In this document: piece by piece, positions 51,349-60,468 of the stretch | How the letters are laid out: every line of letters begins with the position of its first letter | Numbering within the stretch: position 1 is the stretch's first letter | Source of the DNA: CAYSPO01 sp964432945 | Lineage (GTDB): Bacteria > Bacillota > Clostridia > Tissierellales > Peptoniphilaceae | NCBI GenBank assembly: GCA_964432945.1 | Contig: CAYSPO010000002.1 | Location: 1 to 64,000 of the forward strand | Direction: 5' to 3' | DNA length: 64,000 nt | Made by a program: the position numbers and the translations under genes | The notes under the pieces: model-generated | Database searches by the model: none | What the model was told of the DNA's origin: nothing | Seen by the model: only the letters and a program-made list of their open reading frames with translations

Positions 51349-52123
51349 ATTATATAATTTACAGGTAGACTTAGGTACGACTCCCATAGAGAATATGTTT
51401 TTAAACAATTACTTAGCTTTAGCTGACGGAAATACTATCAAAGTTTACCTTTATGCATATAAACAAGCCTATGAAAGAAAAGAAGTTAGTGAATCATTTG
51501 CAGAAATTGCTGAGAATTTAGCTTTAACAGAAGATGAAGTAATGGATGCTTTTGGTTTTTGGCAAGAACAAGGTATTGTTGAGATAGTTTCTGATACAGA
51601 TGATTTTAAGTGTAAATTCAAAAGCCTTAGGCAGATGTTTTTGGGTATAAATATACCTAGTGAAAATGAAGAAGTTGTTGGTAAAACAGAAGTTAAAAAC
51701 ACCAATATTTTATCTAATGACAAAGATACTTCTATGACCAATACACAAATGTATAATAAAATAGAAGAAGTTTTAGGGACGAATCTTCTCCCAAGTGAAA
51801 TAGAAAGAATTCATAAGCTAAGAGAAGAATTCAATCAAGATAGAGAGTTAATTGTCCAAGGTTTTATTTATAGCAGTGACACTCAAGGCAAGAAAAATAT
51901 TAACTATGTGCTAACTGTACTTAGAAATTGGGCAATAGATGGAATTACAAGTATGGAAGATTTAGTGGTTAATAAAAAGGAAAAAGAAGAAAAGAAGAAA
52001 AAAGTTCCAAACAAAAAGCGATTAAATACAACTGAAAAAAAATCTTCTGATGATATAGAAGCAGCTTTACAGAAGAAATTAATAGAAGACTTCAAGAAAG
52101 CTCAAGGTGGTAAAACTGAGTAA
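51338..52123 (+). CDS. dnaD: DnaD-domain replication initiation protein
   Basis: A 261-residue protein. The N-terminal winged-helix part has KVYLYAYKQAYERKEVSESF and ALTEDEVMDAFGFWQEQGIV, typical of DnaD/DnaB-like primosome proteins. The C-terminal DnaD domain (LPSEIERIHKLREEFNQDRE, then NINYVLTVLRNWAIDGI) is followed by a lysine-rich low-complexity stretch. It helps load the replicative helicase. It overlaps the acetyltransferase gene by 11 bases, and its 3' end overlaps the DnaC/DnaI-type gene by 17 bases. AAAGGG precedes the ATG. Confidence 0.85.
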   Translation: MKYELYNLQVDLGTTPIENMFLNNYLALADGNTIKVYLYAYKQAYERKEVSESFAEIAENLALTEDEVMDAFGFWQEQGIVEIVSDTDDFKCKFKSLRQMFLGINIPSENEEVVGKTEVKNTNILSNDKDTSMTNTQMYNKIEEVLGTNLLPSEIERIHKLREEFNQDRELIVQGFIYSSDTQGKKNINYVLTVLRNWAIDGITSMEDLVVNKKEKEEKKKKVPNKKRLNTTEKKSSDDIEAALQKKLIEDFKKAQGGKTE

Positions 52124-53075
52124 TGCAGAAAAAATTCTAAGAGATATTAGGAATAAAAACGAGAGAATTCTTGCTGATAGAAAAAGAGAAATTTATAGTA
52201 AATTCCCTGAATATAAAGAATTAGAAGAAAGACAAAAAGCTAATGGATTTGCTTTAATAAAATCTATTATTGGAGCAGAGAATATTAATGTTATAAAGGC
52301 AGAGGGAGAAAGACTCCTTGAAGAAAAAAATAAAATTCTTAAAAATGCTGGATACCCTAAAGATTACTTAGAGCCAATATATGATTGTCCTATTTGCAAG
52401 GATACTGGAGCTGATGGAAGCAAAATGTGCTCTTGTAAAAAAAGACTTGTAATAGCTGAACTTTATAGTATGAGTGGAATTGAAGAGATTACTAAATTTC
52501 AAAACTTTGATAAATTCAATTTAGATTTATTTAGAGAAGATAAAAAACACGATGAAACGCTTAGCCCAAGACAAGTTATGGAATTTTATCTTCCTCAAGC
52601 TAAAGCATTTACAGAGAAATTCCCTAAGACAAATGAGAAAAATCTATATATTTATGGGTCAGTGGGGACTGGTAAAACCTATATGTGCAATTGTATTGCT
52701 AAAGGGCTTTTAGACAGAGGAATTCCCGTCATATATCAAACAGCTTCGAGTATATTGAATTTTATTGCAGACTATAACTTTGCTGATAAGAGTAAAAAAA
52801 GCGACCTAAAAGATAAGTATAATTACCTTGAAAATGTAGAATTATTAATTATAGATGATTTAGGCACAGAGATATCATCAAGTGTTGCTGATGCTCATCT
52901 TTTTGAGCTTATTAATAACAGATTGATTTCTAATAAAGCAACTATAATTTCTTCTAACCTTGGACCAAATGACCTGAGAGACTCTTATGATGATAGGTTG
53001 TATTCAAGGATATTGGGTAATTATAAGATGATAAATTTTTTTGGAGATGACCTTAGAACTAAAAAGTACAGGTAG
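52107..53075 (+). CDS. DnaC/DnaI-type helicase loader ATPase
   Basis: About 322 residues as read from a GTG at 52107 inside the end of dnaD; an exact start is uncertain because the frame has no ATG nearby (a CTG at about 52116 also follows AAGGTGG). The N-terminal helical part is followed by a zinc-type element CPICKDTGADGSKMCSCKKR. The AAA+ domain has Walker A LYIYGSVGTGKTYMCNCIAK, Walker B LLIIDDLGTEISSSVAD and the sensor region ATIISSNLGPNDLRDSYDDR. It loads the DnaB helicase onto DNA. With dnaB and dnaD upstream, it completes a primosome gene cluster. Confidence 0.9.
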   Translation: MVKLSNAEKILRDIRNKNERILADRKREIYSKFPEYKELEERQKANGFALIKSIIGAENINVIKAEGERLLEEKNKILKNAGYPKDYLEPIYDCPICKDTGADGSKMCSCKKRLVIAELYSMSGIEEITKFQNFDKFNLDLFREDKKHDETLSPRQVMEFYLPQAKAFTEKFPKTNEKNLYIYGSVGTGKTYMCNCIAKGLLDRGIPVIYQTASSILNFIADYNFADKSKKSDLKDKYNYLENVELLIIDDLGTEISSSVADAHLFELINNRLISNKATIISSNLGPNDLRDSYDDRLYSRILGNYKMINFFGDDLRTKKYR

Positions 53076-53087
53076 ACTGGAGGAATA

Positions 53088-53753
53088 ATGAGGATTACTG
53101 GAGATGAGATGGCTAGGATAGATAAGTATGCTATAAATGTCTTGGAAATTCCAAGCATATTACTTATGGAGAATGCAGCTCTAGCTCTTTTAAAACATAT
53201 TGATTTGGTAAAAAATATTCGTTACTGTATTGTATGTGGAAATGGCAATAATGGGGCTGATGGCCTTGCCTTAGCTAGGCACCTAATTAACTACGATCAT
53301 GAGGTGGAAGTTATTATATTAGGTAAAAAGAATGAGAACAACATAGAATTTATGACTTATTATAAGATTCTCAGAAATCTAGGAGTAAATCCAATAAACC
53401 TAACTAACGATGCTGAACTTGAGGAAATTTCTTTAGTAGAAGATAAATTTAGATCAAAAGATTTAATAGTTGATGCGATTTTTGGAACAGGACTAAATAA
53501 TAATATTTCTGGTATCTATGAATATGTTATAGATATGATAAATAATTCAGGGAAAAAAGTTTTGAGTGTTGATATTCCTTCTGGGATAGATTCTAATGAT
53601 GGAAGAATTCATGGGGTTTCAGTTGATGCAGATACTGTGGTCACTTTTCAATTTATGAAAGAAGGACTTTTTGTGAATAAAAATATCCTAGGAGATGTTT
53701 ATGTAGAGCCAATATCAATTCCTAAAAAGGCAATAAAAAATATTTTAAAATAA
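53088..53753 (+). CDS. nnrE: NAD(P)H-hydrate epimerase (YjeF N-terminal domain)
   Basis: A 221-residue protein with one YjeF-N domain. RITGDEMARIDKYAINVLEI, CIVCGNGNNGADGLALARHL and VDAIFGTGLNNNISGIYEYV, then LSVDIPSGIDSNDGRIHGVS match the family. It epimerises damaged NAD(P)HX so that the dehydratase can repair it. In many bacteria the dehydratase NnrD is fused to the C-terminus; here it is missing, and no separate nnrD lies in the window. GGAGG lies before the ATG, 12 bases after the loader gene. Confidence 0.9.
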   Translation: MRITGDEMARIDKYAINVLEIPSILLMENAALALLKHIDLVKNIRYCIVCGNGNNGADGLALARHLINYDHEVEVIILGKKNENNIEFMTYYKILRNLGVNPINLTNDAELEEISLVEDKFRSKDLIVDAIFGTGLNNNISGIYEYVIDMINNSGKKVLSVDIPSGIDSNDGRIHGVSVDADTVVTFQFMKEGLFVNKNILGDVYVEPISIPKKAIKNILK

Positions 53754-53782
53754 TTGAAAAATCTATTCTTCTATGGTACACT
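53754..53782 (+). promoter_or_regulatory. Promoter of the T-box serS transcript
   Basis: TTGAAA (53754-53759), 17-base spacer, TACACT (53777-53782). It lies directly after the nnrE stop codon. Confidence 0.6.
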
Positions 53783-53785
53783 AAA

Positions 53786-53982
53786 GCCATAAATTAATAT
53801 GGCTGAGATTGAGAATAGTAGTATTTTGATTCTATAAAGAGAGTTACTGGTAGGTGAAAAGTAATTAGATAAAAATATGAATCTACTCATGAGCCTCTAC
53901 ATTTAGAGCGAACAAAGATTTTGTTAAATTGGGTGGCAACGCGGGTAATACTCGTCCCTTTATTATTAGGGCGAGTTTTTTT
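53786..53982 (+). ncRNA. T-box riboswitch upstream of serS
   Basis: GGGTGGCAACGCGGGT (53931-53946) is the T-box sequence of the antiterminator. Stem I begins near GGCT (53801) and ends at AGCC (53892-53895). A terminator, ACTCG-CCCT / AGGG-CGAGT with a T-run (53950-53982), follows. The likely specifier is TCT (53882-53884, Ser) followed by A in the 3' side of stem I, though alignment is needed. Uncharged tRNA-Ser would let transcription pass into serS. Confidence 0.92.
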
Positions 53983-54031
53983 GTTTCGCTAGGTTTGTGG
54001 TATTATTCATACTATTTTATTAGGAGGAAAT

Positions 54032-55309
54032 ATGTTAGATATTAAAAGAGTTAGAAAAGATACTGAAGGTGTAAAGGCGGCTTTAGCTAAAAGACACGGA
54101 GACTATCCAATTGATGAATTACTATCTCTTGATGAAAAACGCAGGGAAGTTTTAGTAAAAGTTGAGGAAATGAAAGCTGAGCAAAACAAAGCTTCAAAAG
54201 AAATCTCAAAACTAAAAGCTAATGGTGAAAATGCAGATGAATTAATTCTTAATATGAAAGGTTTATCTAATCAAATAGGAGAACTTGATGAAGAAGTTAA
54301 GGAATTAGATGAAAAAATCAAGAACAATCTACTTGAAATACCAAATACACCATTTGAAAAAGTCCCAGAAGGTAAAAGTGACGAAGAAAATATAGAAATC
54401 AGAAAATGGTCTGAGCCTAAGAAGTTTGACTTTGAACCTAAGGCACACTGGGATATTGGAACAGACTTAAATATATTAGACTTTGAAAGAGCAGGTAAAA
54501 TTGCAGGAGCTAGATTTACTGCATTTAGAGGTTTAGGAGCGAGATTAGAAAGAGCTTTAATCAACTTTATGCTTACAACTCACACCGAAGAACATGGCTA
54601 TACAGAGCTTATGTTACCAGCTTTAGCAAATAGACACGCAATGACTGGAACTGGTCAATTACCTAAATTCGAATATGATATGTTTAGAATAGATTCTAAA
54701 GATATGTTCTTAATTCCAACAGCAGAAGTTCCTCTAACAAACTTCTATGGTGGAGAAATTATCGATAATGAGGATTTGCCAGTATATCTTACAGCTTATA
54801 CTCCTTGTTTTAGAGCAGAAGCAGGATCTGCAGGAAGGGATACAAGGGGACTTGTAAGAAATCATCAATTTGATAAAGTGGAATTAGTAAAATTGGTTAA
54901 ACCAGAAGATAGCTTCGATGAGCTAGAAGCTCTTACTACAAATGCTGAAACAATACTACAAAAATTAAATATTCCTTATAGAGTTGTGCTCCTATGCTCT
55001 GGAGATCTTGGTTTTTCTTCAACTATGACTTATGATATTGAAGTTTGGATGCCAAGCTACGATAGATATGTAGAAATTTCAAGCTGTTCTAATTTTGTTG
55101 ATTTTCAAGCTAGAAGAGCTAACTTAAGATTTAGAAATAAAGATGGTAAAGTAGAATACCTACACACCTTAAATGGTTCAGGACTTGCAGTAGGTAGATG
55201 TTTTGCAGCTATATTAGAAAATTATCAAAATGAAGATGGCTCTGTAACTGTACCAGAAGCTTTAAGAGCTTATGTTGGAAAAGATGTTATAACTAAAGAA
55301 GAATTATAG
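54032..55309 (+). CDS. serS: Seryl-tRNA synthetase
   Basis: A 425-residue class II synthetase. A coiled-coil N-terminal arm (residues 1-110) with [20 protein letters not shown] is followed by motif 2 [20 protein letters not shown] and motif 3 [36 protein letters not shown] and [20 protein letters not shown] complete the active site. Length and order match SerS. It is expressed from the T-box leader and lies alone, with AGGAGG before the ATG and a terminator after. Confidence 0.97.
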   Translation: MLDIKRVRKDTEGVKAALAKRHGDYPIDELLSLDEKRREVLVKVEEMKAEQNKASKEISKLKANGENADELILNMKGLSNQIGELDEEVKELDEKIKNNLLEIPNTPFEKVPEGKSDEENIEIRKWSEPKKFDFEPKAHWDIGTDLNILDFERAGKIAGARFTAFRGLGARLERALINFMLTTHTEEHGYTELMLPALANRHAMTGTGQLPKFEYDMFRIDSKDMFLIPTAEVPLTNFYGGEIIDNEDLPVYLTAYTPCFRAEAGSAGRDTRGLVRNHQFDKVELVKLVKPEDSFDELEALTTNAETILQKLNIPYRVVLLCSGDLGFSSTMTYDIEVWMPSYDRYVEISSCSNFVDFQARRANLRFRNKDGKVEYLHTLNGSGLAVGRCFAAILENYQNEDGSVTVPEALRAYVGKDVITKEEL

Positions 55310-55328
55310 ACTTAAATTCTAAAAATAT

Positions 55329-55369
55329 AAATATCTCCTATTCATCAAAAGAATGGGAGATATTTTTAT
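55329..55369 (+). terminator. Terminator after serS
   Basis: AAATATCTCC and ATTC pair with GAAT and GGGAGATATTT, with a T-rich tail. Confidence 0.8.
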
Positions 55370-55410
55370 TTAGTTATCTTAATGTATTCATTTGAAAGCA
55401 TTTACATTCT

Positions 55411-55438
55411 TTGCTTTAGAGGGTAAATAATGTATAAT
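55411..55438 (+). promoter_or_regulatory. Candidate promoter of the carboxypeptidase gene
   Basis: TTGCTT (55411-55416), 16-base spacer, TATAAT (55433-55438), 23 bases before the start codon. Confidence 0.4.
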
Positions 55439-55461
55439 AAAAATATTAATGAGGAGGAAAA

Positions 55462-56637
55462 ATGAAAAAATTACATAGAATTTTAATTATTTTATCAGTA
55501 ATTATCCTACTACCCATAAAATCTTTTGCAGCTTTAGGTATAGAAGATAGAGTGGAGAGTTATATAATTGGTGATTTTGAATCGGGTAAAGTTTTAATCG
55601 AATATAATGCAGATGAACCAATGAATATGGCCTCTGTATCTAAGCTAATGACTTATTTAGTTGTAGAAGATGAAATTGATGCTGGCAATATTTCCCATGA
55701 AGATAGGGTTACAGTAACACCAGAAATGGAAGCTGTTGGCGGAAGTAACTTTAGGCTATTAGAAGGTGAAGTATTAACAGTTGAAGACCTTTTAAAAGGA
55801 CTTATGGTAGTAAGTGGAAATGATGCCGCTTATGCCCTAGCTGTTCATACTGCTGGATCTGAAGAAGCTTTTGTAGAAAAAATGAATGCAAAGGCAGCTG
55901 AACTAGGCTATGATAACTCAAAATTTGTTAACGCTTCAGGACTTCAGTCAGATCTTGGGCAAAATACAATGACTACAAAAGAAATATTTATGTTGTCAAG
56001 GCACATTATTGAAAAGCATCCTCAAGTTTTAGAATACGCAAGTATAAATATTCTGAATATGCCAGAAAGAAATTATTCAGGCCAATCAACCTTACCTTTA
56101 TTAGGTTTACCTGGAGTAGATGGTCTAAAAACTGGTTTTACAGATGAAGCTGGATATTGTTTAGTAAGCACAATGGATGCTAGCCAAACAGTGGCAAGAG
56201 AAAATTATAGGGTTATAACAGTTGTAATGGGAACTGCTAATCTTGATGAAAGAAGAGACCTTTCTAGGTTTTTACTTGATTATAGTTTAGATAATTTTCA
56301 CATGAAGACTGTTGTTGATCCAGAGATGCCTTATGAAGAAATATCAGTTAATTCTGCTAAAAATCCTTTAGTTCCAATTTATCCTTCTCAAAGCTATGAA
56401 CTTCTTAGCGAAAAAGGAGAAAGCTTCAATTATGAAATGAAGTTAAATGATGATATAAAAGCCCCTGTTAAAAAAGGTGAAGTTTTGGGACAGCTTGTAG
56501 TTAGTCAAAAAGGAGAAGAGGTAGTTACGGTTGATTTAATAAGTAAGTATGACATTGAAGAAGCTAGCTTTTTCACTAGACTAATGAGATCTTTAGATAA
56601 TAGCTTCTCTAGACTATTATCATTTCTAAGGAAATAA
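55462..56637 (+). CDS. D-alanyl-D-alanine carboxypeptidase (PBP5/DacF type)
   Basis: A 391-residue S11 peptidase. A signal peptide (KKLHRILIILSVIILLPIKS, ending FAA) opens the protein. The serine triad motifs are SVSK in MNMASVSKLMTYLV, SGN in LMVVSGNDAAYAL and KTG in VDGLKTGFTDEAGY. A C-terminal beta domain (PAPVKKGEVLG-like KAPVKKGEVLGQLVVS) and an amphipathic end (FFTRLMRSLDNSFSRLLSFL) anchor it at the outer membrane face of the cytoplasmic membrane. It trims the terminal D-Ala of wall pentapeptides. Monocistronic, AGGAGG upstream of the ATG. Confidence 0.93.
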   Translation: MKKLHRILIILSVIILLPIKSFAALGIEDRVESYIIGDFESGKVLIEYNADEPMNMASVSKLMTYLVVEDEIDAGNISHEDRVTVTPEMEAVGGSNFRLLEGEVLTVEDLLKGLMVVSGNDAAYALAVHTAGSEEAFVEKMNAKAAELGYDNSKFVNASGLQSDLGQNTMTTKEIFMLSRHIIEKHPQVLEYASINILNMPERNYSGQSTLPLLGLPGVDGLKTGFTDEAGYCLVSTMDASQTVARENYRVITVVMGTANLDERRDLSRFLLDYSLDNFHMKTVVDPEMPYEEISVNSAKNPLVPIYPSQSYELLSEKGESFNYEMKLNDDIKAPVKKGEVLGQLVVSQKGEEVVTVDLISKYDIEEASFFTRLMRSLDNSFSRLLSFLRK

Positions 56638-56650
56638 TATAATTATAATT

Positions 56651-56680
56651 AAAAGGCTAGGGTAAAAAACCTAGCCTTTT
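56651..56680 (+). terminator. Terminator after the carboxypeptidase gene
   Basis: AAAAGGCTAGG, loop TAAAAAA plus one base, CCTAGCCTTTT. Confidence 0.85.
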
Positions 56681-56703
56681 CTTATGCAAGAAAACTTTAA
56701 CAG

Positions 56704-56732
56704 TTGACAAAAGTCAAAAAATTCAATAGAAT
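56704..56732 (+). promoter_or_regulatory. Promoter of tRNA-Arg
   Basis: TTGACA (56704-56709), 17-base spacer, TAGAAT (56727-56732), about 47 bases before the mature tRNA. Confidence 0.65.
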
Positions 56733-56779
56733 ATAATTTCAGAAAGCAATTTGTTAATTAAGTGTTTTCTGTCAAACTT

Positions 56780-56855
56780 GCTCCCATAGTTAAGCAGGAT
56801 ATAACGGGCCCCTCCTAAGGGCCAGTCACTGGTTCGAATCCGGTTGGGAGTGCCA
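56780..56855 (+). tRNA. tRNA-Arg (anticodon CCU)
   Basis: A complete 76-base cloverleaf. Acceptor GCTCCCA/TGGGAGT, D-stem GTTA/TAAC, anticodon stem GGCCC/GGGCC with loop CTCCTAA (anticodon CCT at 56814-56816), T-stem ACTGG/CCGGT with TTCGAAT, discriminator G and an encoded CCA. It reads AGG codons, which are used in this AT-rich genome alongside AGA. It is a single tRNA gene with its own promoter and terminator. Confidence 0.95.
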
Positions 56856-56871
56856 ATAAGCTATGCTAAAT

Positions 56872-56906
56872 AAAAAAGAAGTCATATTAATATGGCTTCT
56901 TTTTTT
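56872..56906. terminator. Bidirectional terminator after tRNA-Arg
   Basis: AAAAAGAAG-CATAT pairs with ATATG-CTTCTTTTT; T-runs in both directions between converging transcripts. Confidence 0.85.
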
Positions 56907-56924
56907 ATAATATTTTATTGTTTA

Positions 56925-58775
56925 CTAGTTTTTTTCTTTTCTAATATCTTCATAAAAGCTAGAAGCCTCTACTCTTTGATGATTTCTATATTTTAAGCTA
57001 AGAAGACTTAGGCTTTCTCTTGCCCTAGTCATTCCCACATAAAATAATCTTCTTTCTTCTTCCATTGCTAAATCATCTCCTTGAGGAGATAACTCCTGAG
57101 CTTTAGTTGAAGGAAATTCTCCTTCTATTAAGTCGATTATATAAACTACATCAAACTCTAAACCTTTAGATGAATGAATTGTAGAAAGGGTTAATTTTTG
57201 AGGTATATTAGTTTTTTCAGACCTTATTTTCTTTAGCTTATCTTCAAGTTCATAGCTATAATTCATTTTCCTTGAAATTTCTTTTAAACTTTCTAAAATA
57301 AGTTCTGGGGAATAACCCTCATTCCCTGATTTTTTTGTTTTTTCTTTTAAGTAGATTCCATAGCCTAATTGTCTTTCAATATAAGTAATTGCTTTTGGTA
57401 TTTCTAGTTTTCCAATAGCCTTAAAATCATAAGAGAGATTAATTATATTTTCCTTTTGAAAATCTTTTAAGTTAGGTATATCGAGTAAACCATCAAAAAC
57501 GGTCATTGAGCCACTCATATATCTTAAATAAGAAAGATAATCTTTTTTCAAGTAAGCGTTTAGCTTATAATAAATCTTTTCGTAGGCATTTACATCACTT
57601 GGATCTTCAGCAAGCTTTAAAATATTAAGTATATCTTCAATTATAAAATGAGATAAATATGATTTAGATTTATCTCTATTAAAATAAGATATATTATTTT
57701 CCTTTAATAAATCCATTAAGGCTAGACCAGAAATATTATTTCTATAAAGAACAGCAATAGATTTATCTTCTTCTAAGTTTTTCTTAATTTCTTCTACAAG
57801 ATAAGAATGTTCAGCTTTTAAGTTTTTTCCTCTGATTAATTTGATAGGTTCACTTTTATTTTTTGTAGCTATCATATTCTTTTTATATCTGAGTTTATTT
57901 TTATTTATAAATTTATTAGCTAGACCAACAATATCAGCAGTAGAACGGAAATTTTCTTCCATAAAAAAAACCTTGGCATCTTTATATTTTTTTGGAAAAG
58001 ATAATAAATCCGTTGGAGCAGCCCCTCTAAATCCATATATAGATTGATCATCATCGGCTACTATAAATAGATTATTAAGAGGCTGGGCTATAAGAGTGAT
58101 TATTTTAATTTGAATTTTAGAAGTATCTTGAGCTTCATCTACCTGTATAAATTTAAAGGCTTTACGAATTCTATTAAGAATTCTTTCGTCTTCTTGTAAA
58201 ATCATATATGCATGAGTTAGCATATCATCAAAATCTATAAGATTATTTTCACTCTTGAAATTCTCATACTCTTTATATATTTTCAGAAAATTCTTAAGCT
58301 TTAATTTATTGTCATTTAAGTATTTTTCAGGGCTTATCATAGAGTTTTTTATGAAAGAGTAGGCAGTAAAAAATTCTTCAAGACTATCATCTTTTATAAA
58401 ACTTTTATTTATATTATAGTAAAGTCTTTTTACTAAGGCATATTTATTATATGAATTTGATCCTTCAATTAAATCAATTTGTACCTTCTCTTGTCTTGAG
58501 TATGCTCTTATAATATCGTAGGCAAATGCATGAATGGTAGAAAAATGGGCAGAAGGTCCCTTTTTGTTTTTTCTAAATCTTTGTTCCATATCCATAGCTT
58601 GAGTTTTAGAAAAAGTAATAGATAAGATTTCTTTTGGATTTACACCGTAGTGATTTATTAGATTTTCAATCCTATGGAGTAGAACTGTAGTTTTACCTGC
58701 CCCTGGAACAGCTAAAACTAAAGCTGGACCTTGGTAATGCATAGCCGCAAGTTCTTGTGATTTTGTAAGTTTCAT
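56925..58775 (-). CDS. UvrD/PcrA-type ATP-dependent DNA helicase
   Basis: A 616-residue superfamily 1A helicase. Motif I is LAVPGAGKTTVLLHRIENLI, motif II FIQVDEAQDTSKIQIKIITL, motif III VADDDQSIYGFRGAAPTDLL, motif IV FFMEENFRSTADIVGLANKF, motif V STIHSSKGLEFDVVYIIDLI and motif VI RRLFYVGMTRARESLSLL. It is shorter than PcrA (about 720 residues), lacking a long C-terminal extension. Role in repair or replication restart is likely; the exact partner is unknown. Single leftward gene, divergent from the nitroreductase gene. Confidence 0.9.
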   Translation of the reverse strand: MKLTKSQELAAMHYQGPALVLAVPGAGKTTVLLHRIENLINHYGVNPKEILSITFSKTQAMDMEQRFRKNKKGPSAHFSTIHAFAYDIIRAYSRQEKVQIDLIEGSNSYNKYALVKRLYYNINKSFIKDDSLEEFFTAYSFIKNSMISPEKYLNDNKLKLKNFLKIYKEYENFKSENNLIDFDDMLTHAYMILQEDERILNRIRKAFKFIQVDEAQDTSKIQIKIITLIAQPLNNLFIVADDDQSIYGFRGAAPTDLLSFPKKYKDAKVFFMEENFRSTADIVGLANKFINKNKLRYKKNMIATKNKSEPIKLIRGKNLKAEHSYLVEEIKKNLEEDKSIAVLYRNNISGLALMDLLKENNISYFNRDKSKSYLSHFIIEDILNILKLAEDPSDVNAYEKIYYKLNAYLKKDYLSYLRYMSGSMTVFDGLLDIPNLKDFQKENIINLSYDFKAIGKLEIPKAITYIERQLGYGIYLKEKTKKSGNEGYSPELILESLKEISRKMNYSYELEDKLKKIRSEKTNIPQKLTLSTIHSSKGLEFDVVYIIDLIEGEFPSTKAQELSPQGDDLAMEEERRLFYVGMTRARESLSLLSLKYRNHQRVEASSFYEDIRKEKN

Positions 58776-58909
58776 TTTTCACCTCTAGGCTTATATTACC
58801 ATAAAATATATTTAATAAAAGTTAACAAAGTGGGTAGGATAATAGAAATGTATATATAAAAGTGTTATTATAGATATATAATATGGACAAATCGACTAGG
58901 AGGTATTAA

Positions 58910-59701
58910 ATGTTAATTACAGACTTTTTACTATCAAGAAAATCAGTAAGAACTTACAAAAATAAGGCTCTATCGAATAAGGAAATTGAATCGATAGAAG
59001 ATATACTTGAAATAATAAACAAAGAAACAGACAATGTAGAATTTACTCTTCATTCAGATGGAGATAGAATCTATAAGGCTTTAGACGGACATGGTGGATA
59101 TGGTGGGGTTATGATAGATGCACCTGCTTATATTTCAATGAATATAATTGAAGAAAGCCCAAAAGCATATATAGATGGGGCTTATGAGTTTGAAGAAATT
59201 GTTACTAAAATGAGAGAACTTAGCCTTGGTTCTTGCTGGATTACACTTTCAAATTGTAGCGAAGAATTATTGCAAGAAACATTCAATAATGAAAAAGGAG
59301 TTGTAAAATACCTACTTGGCCTTGGTCACCCTACAAGAGATTTAAACTTCGGTAATCCTAGCTATACACCAAAAATTGGTGTTGAAGATTATGTGTTCAA
59401 AAATTTAGATAAAGAATCTTATACTATCGATGAACTAGAAAGTCTTGGTTTAGCTGACTTATTCTATTACTTAAGACTAGCTCCATCTTCTAAAGATAAG
59501 CAAGCTTGGAGATTTGTAATAGATGAAGGAGAAATCAAGCTTTATATAGAAAATCTAACTAATATAGATGACTATGTTGATACTGGAATAGTTTTATATT
59601 ACTTTGATGGTTTAGCAAGTGCATCAGGTCTAAGAATGACTTGGGATATTGATGTTAAAGATGAAGGAGACTTTGTATATATAGGTAAAACTCACATTTA
59701 A
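58910..59701 (+). CDS. Nitroreductase-family protein (TM1586-like)
   Basis: A 263-residue flavin-reductase-fold protein. LLSRKSVRTYKNKALSNKEI is the nitroreductase N-terminal FMN motif, and LSLGSCWITLSNCSEELLQE and LAPSSKDKQAWRFVID the second half. The two-domain arrangement resembles the TM1586-type putative nitroreductases. It may reduce nitro or other electron acceptors using NAD(P)H and FMN. AGGAGG precedes the ATG, and map follows after 16 bases, so the four genes 58910-62338 probably form one operon. Substrate unknown. Confidence 0.85.
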   Translation: MLITDFLLSRKSVRTYKNKALSNKEIESIEDILEIINKETDNVEFTLHSDGDRIYKALDGHGGYGGVMIDAPAYISMNIIEESPKAYIDGAYEFEEIVTKMRELSLGSCWITLSNCSEELLQETFNNEKGVVKYLLGLGHPTRDLNFGNPSYTPKIGVEDYVFKNLDKESYTIDELESLGLADLFYYLRLAPSSKDKQAWRFVIDEGEIKLYIENLTNIDDYVDTGIVLYYFDGLASASGLRMTWDIDVKDEGDFVYIGKTHI

Positions 59702-59717
59702 TTAGAATGGAGAATAA

Positions 59718-60467
59718 ATGATTATTATAAAGACAGAAGAAGAAATTGAAAAAATGGCGGCTGCGGGAAAAATCCTCGCAGGCGTCCATATTAATTTAAG
59801 AGATTTTATTAAACCTGGTGTCACTACCATGGAAATAAATAATTTTGCAGAAACTTATATGAATGACCATGGAGCTACTGCTGAGCAAGTAGGATATAAC
59901 GGATATCCTTATGCCACATGCACATCTGTAAACGATGAAATATGCCATGGTTTCCCTTCAGACTATGTTTTAAAAGAAGGGGATTTAATTACAGTTGATA
60001 TGGTAGTTAATCTTGATGGTTACCTAGCCGATTCAGCATGGTCTTATTTAGTTGGGGAAGTTTCTGAAGAAACTCAAAAACTATATGATGTAACTAAAGA
60101 ATCTTTATATAAAGGAATTGAAACTGCTAAGATAGGCAATAGAATTGGTAATATCGGAGAAGCTATTGAAAATTATGTTACACCTTTTGGATATTCAGTT
60201 GTAAGAGATTTTACAGGTCATGGTATAGGAAGCAATATGCACGAAGATCCGCAAGTTCTTCATTATAAGACCAAAATTAGAGGTCCTAGAATTCAAGAAG
60301 GTATGGTCTTTACAATTGAGCCAATGATTAATGAAGGTAAGTGGCAAATGAAAATGGATTCAAATGGCTGGACTTCTAGAACAAGAGATGGTTCAATGAG
60401 CTGTCAATTTGAACATACATTAGCTGTGACTAAAGATGGAATAAGAATTTTAACAGAGCAGGACTAA
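59718..60467 (+). CDS. map: Type I methionine aminopeptidase
   Basis: A 249-residue pita-bread-fold enzyme. The metal ligands are seen in order: EICHGFPSDYVL with the substrate-facing histidine, TVDMVVNLDGYLADSAWS with the two aspartates, FTGHGIGSNMHEDPQVLHY with the histidine, VFTIEPMINEG and SCQFEHTLAVTKDG with the glutamates. It removes the N-terminal methionine from new proteins. No ribosome-binding zinc-finger extension is present. It lies two bases before the phosphodiesterase gene. Confidence 0.96.
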   Translation: MIIIKTEEEIEKMAAAGKILAGVHINLRDFIKPGVTTMEINNFAETYMNDHGATAEQVGYNGYPYATCTSVNDEICHGFPSDYVLKEGDLITVDMVVNLDGYLADSAWSYLVGEVSEETQKLYDVTKESLYKGIETAKIGNRIGNIGEAIENYVTPFGYSVVRDFTGHGIGSNMHEDPQVLHYKTKIRGPRIQEGMVFTIEPMINEGKWQMKMDSNGWTSRTRDGSMSCQFEHTLAVTKDGIRILTEQD

Positions 60468-60468
60468 T

